From Clostridiales bacterium (GTDB taxonomy: Bacteria > Acidobacteriota > Aminicenantia > Aminicenantales > UBA8522): a DNA stretch of 64,000 nucleotides. The notes beneath the pieces were generated by a model. That model saw only the letters and a list, made by a program, of their open reading frames with translations. It had not been told where the DNA came from and did not search any database. The stretch covers positions 124,001-188,000 of the forward strand of contig JARYMI010000001.1 of the NCBI GenBank assembly GCA_029907205.1. The letters are read 5' to 3'. Shown in pieces: positions 1 through 8,085 of the stretch; position 1 is the first letter of the stretch, and each line of letters begins with the position of its first letter. The translations under genes and the position numbers were made by a program.

Positions 1-453
1 TTTGATTTCATAGCCTTCGCCGGCCAGAAGCTCTGAATAATCCAACTCTTCAATGGCAAAGGGAAGGATTTTTTCTTTTTCCAAAAGGTAACGGATTCCG
101 CCCGCCCTGGCGATTTCTTGGGGTGTGAGCGACAGAAAGCCGATCAGAGTTTGCCAATCCTCGATCGTTGCGTCTTCCCTCGCCTCAAGGCTCAGTATCC
201 GGCGGATGTGGAATAGATGAGCCACCTCCTCCCAGAGCTTGTCTTTTTCCCAAGTCTTGCCGTCTACCACCACCGAGTGAGGAGTGAAAGCGATTTTCAA
301 GCCCGGAGAGAATTTCTGGAGAACGTCCATTTTCTCCTTGAGGTCCTTAATTGATTGCAAAAAGGCGGGATGTTCTTTGGGATAAAGAGAGGCGCTCTTG
401 AGCGCTAGCCTGAAGCTCCTGAGGAAATCCTGGAGAGCCTCTTCTTTATTCAT
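1..453 (-). CDS. hypothetical protein, N-terminal part (runs off window)
   Basis: The complement of 453 down to 1 is an uninterrupted reading frame of 151 codons starting at ATG 453 (MNKEEALQDFLRSF). The gene leaves the window, so its C-terminus is unseen. The start is acidic and helical, followed by a segment like KSASLYPKEHPAFLQSI and a short beta-rich stretch (KIAFTPHSVVVDGKTWE). This kind of N-terminus is met in large HEAT-repeat or HD-domain proteins of anaerobic bacteria, but no catalytic motif is visible. I do not recognise the family and give no function. It points away from the tRNA and radical SAM gene. Confidence 0.6.
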   Translation of the reverse strand, partial: MNKEEALQDFLRSFRLALKSASLYPKEHPAFLQSIKDLKEKMDVLQKFSPGLKIAFTPHSVVVDGKTWEKDKLWEEVAHLFHIRRILSLEAREDATIEDWQTLIGFLSLTPQEIARAGGIRYLLEKEKILPFAIEELDYSELLAGEGYEIK

Positions 454-498
454 CTTTCATGGTGCAGCCAACTTTTTTATTATATCAAATTCAGTGAA

Positions 499-521
499 TT
501 AGGGGGACGCCATACGTAATA
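499..521. repeat. left arm of a 23-bp inverted repeat
   Basis: The 23 bases starting TTAGGGGGACGCCATACG recur exactly as the reverse complement at 2140-2162. The pair encloses tRNA-Asp and the radical SAM gene, about 1.6 kb in all. It resembles a dispersed REP-type or RAYT-associated end sequence, but no transposase lies between the arms. Confidence 0.7.
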
Positions 522-613
522 AACTTAATTTTGGCGCAATTCCGGTTAGCCTTTGCCCTCATTTCCCTAGTGCAATCAAGGGGGATTATAAGGTCAGGCG
601 GCTTTGAGAGGAA

Positions 614-691
614 TGGCGGGGCCGACGAGACTTGAACTCGCGACCTCTGGCGTGACAGGCCAGCGTTCTAACCAAACTGAACTACGACCCC
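614..691 (-). tRNA. tRNA-Asp (GTC)
   Basis: The reverse complement folds as a full cloverleaf. The 7-bp acceptor stem is GGGGTCG/CGGCCCC with one G-U pair, the D arm begins TAGTTCAG, the anticodon stem is TGGCC with loop CTGTCAC (anticodon GTC), and the T arm is GCGAG-TTCAAGT-CTCGT. Discriminator G and an encoded CCA end the gene at 614. Unlike tRNA-Val and tRNA-Glu further along, the CCA is encoded. Confidence 0.95.
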
Positions 692-912
692 GCCGGAGGG
701 TAAAAAAATTATAATCGGAACAGCGATGCTTTGCAATCCCTCGGGCAACGCCCCCAAGCTCTGTAATTAAATTTGGATCATCTCCCGATCAGTTGAATGG
801 AATGTGTATAATTATCATGCTTGAAAAAGAGATTGGACATCCGGTATCTCCAATGGAGAGTAGAAATATCACGTCTCTATGGCCTACAAACAAGAAATAG
901 GTTAGATTATGA

Positions 913-1926
913 ATGATGAAAAAATTCTATGTTCAGTGGCATCTGCTCGATCGCTGCCAGCTCCGTTGCCAGCATTGCTACCAGGAAGATTTCTCCGCAA
1001 AGGGAGAATTATCTTGGGACGAGCTCCTGATAGTTGCTCAGAATCTTTTAGCCACGATGGAAAAATGGGCGGCAAAACTCGAAGTAGCCCTGACGGGCGG
1101 TGAACCATTTCTTCAAAAAGAACTTCCCGAACTTTTAGCCATGCTCAATTCATCGCCTCAGGTGGCGGAAATCAGCATCATTACCAACGGCCTCATCTTT
1201 CCTTCGTGGACTAAGGACCTAAAGTCCCGGTCCAAGTTTAAAGGGTTCAAAATCTCCGTTGACGGGACGGCGGCCCGGACAAATGATTTGATTAGAGGTG
1301 AAGGTGCCTTCTTAAAGGTAATGGAGGGAATGAAAAAACTGAAGAGTTTAGGTCTTCCCTTCATCATCATTTTTACGGCGATGAAAAGAAACTGGCAGGA
1401 GGCAGCGCAGCTTTTCGAGTTAGCTAAAGAAACGGGGGCAGCTGGATTTATCATTGAAAGATTCATTCCCTTAGGACAAGGGAAGGACAAAACCAGCGAG
1501 GTTCTTTCTGGAGAGGAATTTTGGCTTCTGTGGCAGCAAATTCTCAGCCGTTGCGGCCTGGAGGCGGAGCCCGAAGAACTTATTCCTTACCGAGCCATTA
1601 AAGTTGAAATTGGCCGAGGCGGCCGGTACCGCGTCTATGGCTCGGAATGCATCGTTCCCCAGGATGGAATGGCCTTGATGCCGGACGGCACCGTTTTTCC
1701 TTGCCGCCGATTCCCTGTCCCCATAGGTAACCTTCTCCAAACGTCGCTCGATGAAATCTGGCAAACATTAGCCCTGCTTAAAGATTTGAGGAATAAAGAG
1801 AAGTTCGAGGGCCGCTGCCGTCTCTGCCCAGTAAGCAATTGCTTCGGTTGCCGGGCCATGGCCTATGCTCTGACTGGCAACCCTTTGACCGCTGACCCTC
1901 ATTGCTGGCTCTCACCTATCTCATAA
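913..1926 (+). CDS. radical SAM/SPASM domain enzyme
   Basis: A 337-residue protein. The radical SAM cluster motif CxxxCxxC is at C15, C19 and C22 (DRCQLRCQHCYQ), followed by the glycine-rich SAM-binding strand TGGEPF. The C-terminal third has the cysteine pattern of a SPASM auxiliary [4Fe-4S] domain, with the clearest residues at C302, C305, C310, C313 and C331 plus two earlier ones in SEC and FPC. The family reductively cleaves S-adenosylmethionine and often modifies ribosomally made peptides or cofactors; here the substrate is unknown. The gene stands alone between tRNA-Asp and htpX, with a weak Shine-Dalgarno sequence. A 27-codon ORF at 817-900 just upstream is the only candidate peptide partner seen, and it is speculative. 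Family assignment is firm; the role is not. Confidence 0.85.
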   Translation: MMKKFYVQWHLLDRCQLRCQHCYQEDFSAKGELSWDELLIVAQNLLATMEKWAAKLEVALTGGEPFLQKELPELLAMLNSSPQVAEISIITNGLIFPSWTKDLKSRSKFKGFKISVDGTAARTNDLIRGEGAFLKVMEGMKKLKSLGLPFIIIFTAMKRNWQEAAQLFELAKETGAAGFIIERFIPLGQGKDKTSEVLSGEEFWLLWQQILSRCGLEAEPEELIPYRAIKVEIGRGGRYRVYGSECIVPQDGMALMPDGTVFPCRRFPVPIGNLLQTSLDEIWQTLALLKDLRNKEKFEGRCRLCPVSNCFGCRAMAYALTGNPLTADPHCWLSPIS

Positions 1927-2139
1927 TTTGATTTTAGATGAGGGAGTCAAGAAGGGTCATCTTGTCTTCGTAATCGATAAAGAGGCTGGCTTTGCCTTTG
2001 TAGCAGAGTCACTGAATAAATTCTTCTGCATCCTGCATATTATGGAAAATGTCCTTTTATCAACTAAATGAGAAAGGAAATTCTCCGTCCTGCCTTTGCC
2101 TCCCGCTGCCCAATGGGGAAGTGCTTTTTGAATTTTGTG

Positions 2140-2162
2140 TATTACGTATGGCGTCCCCCTAA
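2140..2162. repeat. right arm of the 23-bp inverted repeat
   Basis: Exact reverse complement of 499-521. It lies between the radical SAM gene and the 3' end of the M48 protease gene. The intergenic stretch 1927-2139 before it holds no intact gene. Confidence 0.7.
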
Positions 2163-2177
2163 CTTTTCGAAAAAAAA

Positions 2178-3089
2178 TTACATCTTTTCCAGGGCGGCGA
2201 TGCGCTCCTCGATGGGCGGGTGGGTGCTGAAAAGCTTGTTGACAGCGCCGCCAATGTCCTTGAGAGGATTGACGATGTAAAGGTGCGCTGTCGCTTTGTT
2301 GGCGACTTCAAGCGGTTCTTTATCCGCAGCAATCTTCCGCAGCGCTGAAGCCAATCCAGGCGGGTAGCGAGTCAGCATGGCTCCGCTCGCGTCAGCCAAA
2401 AACTCCCGCTTTCTCGACACGGCAAAGTGGATAAGCTGGGCGATGAGCGGCGACAGGATGGCCAGAATAAGTCCTACAACCACGATGATGGCCGCGGCGC
2501 CGCCTCCGCCGCTTCCTCTGCCTTTGCCCCTCCCGATCTTTCGCCCTCTCCCGCCTCCCCACCAGAATGTCCGGAGCATCCAGTCGCTGAGCAAGGCCAC
2601 GACACCCACCATCACCACCGTTAGCGTTTGCACCAAGACATCGTAATTTTTGATGTGGGACATCTCGTGAGCAATGACGCCCTCGAGCTCAACCCGGTTG
2701 AGCTTGTCCAGAAGCCCCGTGGTCACGACGATCACCGAATTTTTGGGGTTCCGGCCAGTGGCAAACGCGTTCGGCGCCGAATCATCGATGATGTAGCAGC
2801 GCGGTTTTGGCAGACCGGCCGCGATGGTCAGTCCCTCGACGACATTATAAAGATAAGGGTAGTCCTTCTTTTCTACCGGCCTAGCCTTGCTCATGGCCAA
2901 AACGATTTTGTCGCTGGCATAGTAGCTTCCAATGGTCATCGCAACCGCGATGATAACTGCCGCGATCAGCCCCTCTGTCCCCATCCCAGCCAACTGCTCG
3001 AAAAGCCAGGCGAGGACGAAGATCAGACAGAGGAAAAAGAAGATAAGGAAGAACGATCTCCACTTGTTGCGGGCAATCTGTTCATACAT
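2178..3089 (-). CDS. htpX: M48 family zinc metalloprotease (HtpX-like)
   Basis: This 303-residue protein has two hydrophobic segments near the N-terminus (about residues 13-32 and 40-58). The metalloprotease motif HExxH is in GVIAHEMSHIKNYD, and a second zinc-ligand region FLADASGA follows another hydrophobic pair. The GRGKGRGSGGGG linker before the third membrane segment is glycine/arginine-rich. Family knowledge: HtpX is an inner-membrane protease that removes misfolded membrane proteins. It starts 3 bases after the lemA stop, so the two form an operon; the LemA-M48 pairing is common. Length matches the family. Confidence 0.9.
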   Translation of the reverse strand: MYEQIARNKWRSFFLIFFFLCLIFVLAWLFEQLAGMGTEGLIAAVIIAVAMTIGSYYASDKIVLAMSKARPVEKKDYPYLYNVVEGLTIAAGLPKPRCYIIDDSAPNAFATGRNPKNSVIVVTTGLLDKLNRVELEGVIAHEMSHIKNYDVLVQTLTVVMVGVVALLSDWMLRTFWWGGGRGRKIGRGKGRGSGGGGAAAIIVVVGLILAILSPLIAQLIHFAVSRKREFLADASGAMLTRYPPGLASALRKIAADKEPLEVANKATAHLYIVNPLKDIGGAVNKLFSTHPPIEERIAALEKM

Positions 3090-3092
3090 AAA

Positions 3093-3647
3093 TTAGAAGC
3101 TGACTTTGACCGGGCCGCGCGCCTCCGGCTCCTCGATCTCGAAGTAATCCCGCTCCTTGAAGTTGAACATGTTGGCGATGATGTTGGAAGGGAAAACCTG
3201 CTGCTTTTGGTTGAACTTTAGCACCGTGTCGTTGTAGAACTGTCTGGAGTAGGCGATCTTGCTCTCGGTGCCGCTCAGCTCCTCCTGCAGCATCAGGAAG
3301 TTCTGGTTGGCCTTCAGGTCGGGGTAGTTCTCGGCCACGGCAAAGAGCGTCTTCAGGGCGCCGGTCAGCATGTTCTCGGCTTGGCCCTGGTCCTTGACCG
3401 AGTTGGCATTAATGGCCTGCGCGCGGGCCTGCGTCACTTTTTCAAATACTTCGCGCTCGTGCTTGGCGTATCCCTTGACTGTCTCCACCAAATTCGGGAT
3501 GAGGTCGTATCGCCGCCTGAGCTGCACGTCCACCTGCGACCAGGCATTCTCGCAACGGTTCCTCAAGACGATGAGCCCGTTATAAATCCCGATGGCCACG
3601 ACGATAACGACGCCGACGACGATAAAAAGAACAAGCAAAGCTCCCAT
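3093..3647 (-). CDS. lemA: LemA family protein
   Basis: A 184-residue protein with an N-terminal membrane anchor ([18 protein letters not shown]) and the LemA coiled-coil body ([20 protein letters not shown], then [13 protein letters not shown]). An upstream in-frame ATG at 3665 would put the strong AAGGAGAG ribosome-binding site inside the coding sequence, so ATG 3647 is chosen. LemA proteins are membrane-anchored helical bundles of uncertain function, usually next to an M48 protease as here. Operon order is lemA then htpX. Confidence 0.9.
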   Translation of the reverse strand: MGALLVLFIVVGVVIVVAIGIYNGLIVLRNRCENAWSQVDVQLRRRYDLIPNLVETVKGYAKHEREVFEKVTQARAQAINANSVKDQGQAENMLTGALKTLFAVAENYPDLKANQNFLMLQEELSGTESKIAYSRQFYNDTVLKFNQKQQVFPSNIIANMFNFKERDYFEIEEPEARGPVKVSF

Positions 3648-3788
3648 GTCTTTCTCTCCTTCCAAGAAAATTCAAGGGAGACGATACCGAATTCGTAAAT
3701 TCGGTCCATATTCCCCGGATTTTCCGATACAGAGAATTAGCATAGAAAGTCGAAGCCAAAAAATCAACAACAAAACTATTTTTTTTCG

Positions 3789-3817
3789 TTGACATGGACC
3801 ACATAGAATGGTATAGT
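3789..3817 (+). promoter_or_regulatory. sigma-70-type promoter for citrate synthase
   Basis: TTGACA at 3789-3794, a 17-bp spacer and TATAGT at 3812-3817. The start of transcription would be near 3824, leaving a 44-base leader before the AAAGGAGG ribosome-binding site of the citrate synthase gene. It is among the best -35/-10 matches in the window. Confidence 0.75.
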
Positions 3818-3867
3818 TTTGTCCCTTAATTCTGGAGGGAAAATACTATGTAAAAGGAGGTTATTTT

Positions 3868-5187
3868 ATGCCTTCATTAAAAGAAAAACTTGCTGCCCAA
3901 ATCGGCCCCATGCGCGAAAAAGTGCAGGGGATCCTCAAGCAGCATGGAGAAATGAAAGTTGGCGATGTTTCCATCGCCCAGGCTTATGGCGGGATGCGCA
4001 GCGTCAAGTGCATGGTCTGGGAAACTTCGGCGCTTGACCCGATGGAAGGCATCCGCTTCCGCGGTTTCACCATCCCAGAGCTCCGGGAGAAACTGCCCAA
4101 GGCTCCGGGTGGAGAAGAGCCGCTGCCCGAAGGTATCTTTTATCTTCTCCTGACTGGGGAATTGCCTACAGAAGCCGATGTCCAGGAAATCACCAAGGAG
4201 TGGCAGAAACGAAGCGCCCTCCCAAAATACCTCATCGACATCCTCAACACCCTCCCTGTTGATATGCACCCGATGACCCAGTTCTCCCACGGGATCCTGG
4301 CTCTCCAGAAAGATTCCATCTTCGCCCAAAGGTACACCGCCGGAATGCACAAGCTGGACTACTGGGATCCAATGTACGAAGATGTCATGAACCTGTTGGC
4401 CAAGCTCCCGCTCATCGCCGCCTACATCTACCGCCGGAGTTACAAGGAGAACAAGCATATTCCCGCCGACCCGAATTTAGACTGGGGCGGCAACCTCGCC
4501 CACATGATAGGCGTCGAACCTGCAGCCTTTAAGGAACTGATGCGGCTGTATCTCGTCATCCACAGCGACCACGAAGGCGGTAACGTCTCCGCTCATACCT
4601 GCCATCTCGTCGGGTCTGCTCTCTCGGACGCTTTTTATTCCCTTTCGGCAGCCATGAACGGGCTGGCCGGACCTCTCCACGGACTGGCCAACCAGGAAGT
4701 TCTCCGCTGGATCATGGACCTGATGAAGGACCTGGGCGGCGTTCCGACCAAAGAGCAATTAGAGAAGTATATCTGGGACACGCTCAACGCCGGCAAGGTA
4801 GTGCCCGGCTACGGCCATGCCGTGCTCCGCAAAACTGACCCGCGCTACACGGCCCAGCGGGAATTTGCCCTCAAACACCTCCCAGATGACCCGATCTTCA
4901 AGGTCGTGAGCATGGTCTATGAAGTCACCCCCGACATCTTGATGAAGCACGGCAAAGCCAAGAACCCATGGCCGAACGTCGATGCACACTCCGGCTGCCT
5001 CCTCTGGCACTACGGGGTTACCGAGTACGATTTCTACACCGTCTTCTTCGGCGTCTCCCGAGCCATGGGCGTTCTGGCTCAGCTCATATGGAGCCGCGCT
5101 CTCGGGCTTCCGATCGAAAGACCCAAAAGCGTCACAACGGAGTGGATAGAGGCCCAGATCAAAGCAGCTGCCGCACCTAAACAGTAG
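3868..5187 (+). CDS. gltA: citrate synthase, mitochondrial (eukaryote-like) type
   Basis: A 439-residue enzyme that condenses oxaloacetate and acetyl-CoA to citrate at the entry of the TCA cycle. Active-site regions are visible: [29 protein letters not shown] (catalytic His), [18 protein letters not shown] (His and CoA/oxaloacetate contacts) and [12 protein letters not shown] (catalytic Asp). From memory of the mitochondrial enzyme, identity is unusually high along the whole chain (for example [15 protein letters not shown] and [14 protein letters not shown]), unlike the standard bacterial type II hexameric form. Such eukaryote-like citrate synthases are described in Geobacteraceae. A near-consensus promoter and a strong ribosome-binding site precede it; a palindromic hairpin follows. 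It is a single-gene transcript. Confidence 0.95.
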   Translation: MPSLKEKLAAQIGPMREKVQGILKQHGEMKVGDVSIAQAYGGMRSVKCMVWETSALDPMEGIRFRGFTIPELREKLPKAPGGEEPLPEGIFYLLLTGELPTEADVQEITKEWQKRSALPKYLIDILNTLPVDMHPMTQFSHGILALQKDSIFAQRYTAGMHKLDYWDPMYEDVMNLLAKLPLIAAYIYRRSYKENKHIPADPNLDWGGNLAHMIGVEPAAFKELMRLYLVIHSDHEGGNVSAHTCHLVGSALSDAFYSLSAAMNGLAGPLHGLANQEVLRWIMDLMKDLGGVPTKEQLEKYIWDTLNAGKVVPGYGHAVLRKTDPRYTAQREFALKHLPDDPIFKVVSMVYEVTPDILMKHGKAKNPWPNVDAHSGCLLWHYGVTEYDFYTVFFGVSRAMGVLAQLIWSRALGLPIERPKSVTTEWIEAQIKAAAAPKQ

Positions 5188-5212
5188 TCCGCAGGTCGAA
5201 AGACGAATCACC

Positions 5213-5241
5213 GGGGACGGTCCTCTCTGAGGACCGTCCCC
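5213..5241. repeat. palindromic GGGGACGGTCCTC hairpin, copy A
   Basis: The 13-bp arms GGGGACGGTCCTC and GAGGACCGTCCCC surround a TCT loop, just after the citrate synthase stop codon. Near-identical hairpins occur at 50375-50403 and diverged ones at 42075-42103 and 42147-42174. It may act as a transcription end, but the following bases are only moderately T-rich, so a REP-like repeat is the better label. Confidence 0.8.
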
Positions 5242-5354
5242 TCTTCTTGCAGGAGAATTCGGAACCTACGTGTTTGTGTTGCATATCTCTTTGTTTGCAT
5301 AAAGGCACTATCTAGTGAGTCAATAAGCGGTCATAAGAGATGGAGGTCAGGACA

Positions 5355-6401
5355 ATGGAGCTTAAAATCGGTCTTATCGGCTGCGGCACAGTCGGCACCG
5401 GCCTGTTAGAAATCCTGGATAAAAAAAGAGAGTACCTGAGGGACACATTCGATTTTGAGGCCAGGCTTGTCGCCGTCACCGACAAGCTCAAGGGCTCGGT
5501 CTGCATTCCGGAAGGCATCGATATCAAGAAGCTCCTCGACCTCCTCCACCAGGGGGAGAGGATCGACGCGTACCATGGAGAAGTCGGGTCCCACGAGGCG
5601 ATCGACGCCCTGGATCTCATCGAAAAATGCGAAGCCGACGTGATCGCCGAACTCACCTACACGGATATCAAGACAGCCGAGCCGGCTACAAGCTACATCA
5701 AAAAGGCGTTCCGGTCCGGAAAGCACGTGGTCAGCTCCAACAAAGGGCCCGCAGCGCTCCACTACCACGAACTCAAGAAGATGGCTGACAACAATAATCT
5801 TTTTTTCCGGATCGAGGGAACGGTGATGAGCGGAACGCCCGTGTTCAGTTTGTTTGAAAACGGCCTCGTTGGCAACGAGGTGCGCGCCGTCCAGGGCATC
5901 CTCAACGGGACGACGAACTTCATCCTGACCAGGATGGAGCAGGACAGCATGGATTACGCCGATGCGCTGAAGCTGGCCCAGGAACTGGGCTACGCCGAAG
6001 CCGACCCGACGGCCGACGTCGAGGGCTACGACGCCGTGGCCAAGATCGTCATCCTTTCCAATGTCCTCCTTGACGGGAATATATCCCCTGCCGACGTCCG
6101 GAGAGAGGGCATTACGGCTCTGAGCAAAGACCAGGTGCTGGCGGCAAGAGCTGAAGGGTTCCGTTATAAACTTATTGCCCAGGCCAGGAAAGCCGGCCGC
6201 AGGGTTGAGGCCAGCGTTTCGCCCCGCAAGCTTCCCCTCTCTGATCCGCTCGCCGGCATCATGGGCGCCCACAACGCCTTGACTTTCGACCTGGATTTGA
6301 TGGGAAAGATCACCATCCAGGGAGCCGGCGCCGGAAAGATCGAGACCGGCTATTCCATCCTCTCCGACATCCTGGCCATCCACAGCCGCCTGCGCCGATA
6401 A
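5355..6401 (+). CDS. hom: homoserine dehydrogenase
   Basis: A 348-residue NAD(P)-dependent enzyme that reduces aspartate semialdehyde to homoserine on the way to methionine and threonine. The Rossmann motif GCGTVGTGLLEIL is at the N-terminus. Further motifs are SSNKGP (nicotinamide side), NGTTNFILTRM and GYAEADPTADVEGYDAVAK, which holds the catalytic Asp and Lys. No C-terminal ACT domain is present, so this is the short form, not obviously feedback-regulated by threonine. ATG 5355 is preferred over 5340 because GGAGG at 5341-5345 would then be the ribosome-binding site. It is followed by a Cys/Met-type PLP enzyme that could use an activated homoserine. Confidence 0.92.
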   Translation: MELKIGLIGCGTVGTGLLEILDKKREYLRDTFDFEARLVAVTDKLKGSVCIPEGIDIKKLLDLLHQGERIDAYHGEVGSHEAIDALDLIEKCEADVIAELTYTDIKTAEPATSYIKKAFRSGKHVVSSNKGPAALHYHELKKMADNNNLFFRIEGTVMSGTPVFSLFENGLVGNEVRAVQGILNGTTNFILTRMEQDSMDYADALKLAQELGYAEADPTADVEGYDAVAKIVILSNVLLDGNISPADVRREGITALSKDQVLAARAEGFRYKLIAQARKAGRRVEASVSPRKLPLSDPLAGIMGAHNALTFDLDLMGKITIQGAGAGKIETGYSILSDILAIHSRLRR

Positions 6402-6517
6402 GCAGGAGAATTGCATCGTGCACTGTTCTTTTTGTGCGTGGGCAGGGCCTGTTGACGAAAGCCCCCAAAAAAGATAATAAAGATTAAAGCCTTGTTATTT
6501 TTATGTTGGGAGGAATC

Positions 6518-7921
6518 ATGAGTGACGGTCCAATGTACGGCCCGGGAGTCAAGCGCTACATCGAAGAATCAAAGAAGCTCCTCGCCCAGAGACAGGCCTT
6601 GCTCGAACGGGCAAAGAAATATAAATTCGACACCATCGCGGTCCACGGCCTCTATTCGCCCGAAGTGGCCCTCGACCAGAATCAAGGAGCCATCGTCGAG
6701 CCGGTCTATTTTGCCACATCCCAGGCTTACAGGGATTCGGACGAGCTCGAGGCCGCACTGGCCTATCTTATCCCGACCTGGTGTTACACCCGGATCGCCA
6801 ACCCGACAACGTACTATCTTCAGGACGTCCTCGCCCTTCTCGAAGGCTACAAGACGGGCGCTGACACGTCCTGCGTCGTGACCGCTTCGGGCATGTCCGC
6901 CATCGCCCTGGCCACAGACGCCTTCCTGGTCAAGCAGAAAAGCGGCCCCGAAAAAATCAACTTTGTCTCCTCGGTCCAGCTCTACGGGGGGACATTCCAG
7001 AATTTCAACGTGAGGAAGAGGCAGGAGCGGGGAATCGAAGTGCGCTGGGTTCTCAACCCCGACAACCTCGAGGAGTGGAAATCCAGGGTCGATGAGGACA
7101 CCCGCTTTCTCTACATGGAGGCGCCGAGCAACCCGCAGCAGTCGTTTGCCGACATCAAGGCTCTGGCGGGCCTCGCCCATTCGTGGGAAATCCCTTTTAT
7201 CATCGACGCCACCTGCGCCACACCGGCCCTGATGCGGCCGGTCGCTTACGGCGCTGACGTCGTCATCCACTCTCTGACAAAATCGATCACAGCGGGCGGC
7301 CTGGCCATCGGCGGCGCCTTGATCAGCCGCAAACCGATCGTCACCAAGGTCAAAAACGACAACCCGCTCTTCAAGGAGAGCTTCGCTGAGTACATCCAGT
7401 TCCTGCCCTACCGAGATCAAGGCCCTTCGGCCTCACCCATGAACGCGCTTTTTGCTTTGAACGACATCCGGACGTTGCGCTCGCGGATGGACTTGGTCAG
7501 CCAGAACTGCCAGAAGGTGGCGGAATTCCTAAGCCGCCATCCGCGCGTCTACCAGGTTGATTATCTGGGCCTCTCCAGCTTTCGCTTCCACAAGCTCGCG
7601 AAACGGTACATGAAGCTTGTTGACTCAGACGACGGAAAGGGGAATGAAGTGAACCGGTACGGTCACTTGATGAGCTTTCGGGTGGACGGTCCCGCGGAGA
7701 ACGCGCGAAAGGCGTTCGATAAGTTTAAGATAATCTTCAGGGCGACCGACCTCGGCCGGGTCAAGAGCGTGGCCACCATCCCTGCCATCTCGACGCATCA
7801 ACAGCAGGGAGAAGAAGCCCGCCGCCTGGCCGACATTCCGCCGCAACTCATCCGGCTGTGCGTGGGAGCAGAGGACCCTGACGACATCATCGCCGACCTC
7901 GACCAGGCCCTTAAAGATTAG
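6518..7921 (+). CDS. Cys/Met metabolism PLP-dependent enzyme
   Basis: A 467-residue pyridoxal-phosphate enzyme of the trans-sulfuration/O-acylhomoserine sulfhydrylase fold. Markers are AVHGLYSPE near the N-terminus, the PLP phosphate region SGMSAIALATDAF, the aspartate in PFIIDATCATP, and the Schiff-base lysine in VIHSLTKSITAGG. ATG 6518 is chosen because GGGAGGA lies 4 bases upstream; the in-frame ATG at 6503 lies before that site. It follows homoserine dehydrogenase with a 116-base gap, so homocysteine or cystathionine formation from an activated homoserine is likely. Gamma-synthase, gamma-lyase and sulfhydrylase members cannot be separated by eye. At 467 residues it is longer than the typical 390-430. 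Confidence 0.85.
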   Translation: MSDGPMYGPGVKRYIEESKKLLAQRQALLERAKKYKFDTIAVHGLYSPEVALDQNQGAIVEPVYFATSQAYRDSDELEAALAYLIPTWCYTRIANPTTYYLQDVLALLEGYKTGADTSCVVTASGMSAIALATDAFLVKQKSGPEKINFVSSVQLYGGTFQNFNVRKRQERGIEVRWVLNPDNLEEWKSRVDEDTRFLYMEAPSNPQQSFADIKALAGLAHSWEIPFIIDATCATPALMRPVAYGADVVIHSLTKSITAGGLAIGGALISRKPIVTKVKNDNPLFKESFAEYIQFLPYRDQGPSASPMNALFALNDIRTLRSRMDLVSQNCQKVAEFLSRHPRVYQVDYLGLSSFRFHKLAKRYMKLVDSDDGKGNEVNRYGHLMSFRVDGPAENARKAFDKFKIIFRATDLGRVKSVATIPAISTHQQQGEEARRLADIPPQLIRLCVGAEDPDDIIADLDQALKD

Positions 7922-8085
7922 AGGATGTTTTTCTATCAATTCTACCGTTTCTATCGTTTATATCGATTATGTCGATTATACTAACCCTTACTATCTTTGA
8001 GAGGGGCAATCTTTTAGCGCCAGGCTCGCTCGCTCAAGCCACGTGCTAGGGATAGCGTGTATCACTGCGAGAGATGGGGAGGCGT

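Noticed and set aside
1927-2139. Minus-strand remnant reading like LFIDYEDKMTLLDSLI with an in-frame TGA
   Set aside because: Too short and interrupted to assign; I do not recognise a family, so it is not listed as a pseudogene.
7922-8073. TATCGATTAT-like short repeats before the 5'-nucleotidase as a CRISPR or iteron array
   Set aside because: Units are irregular, about 10 bases and few; no spacer structure or origin genes are nearby.
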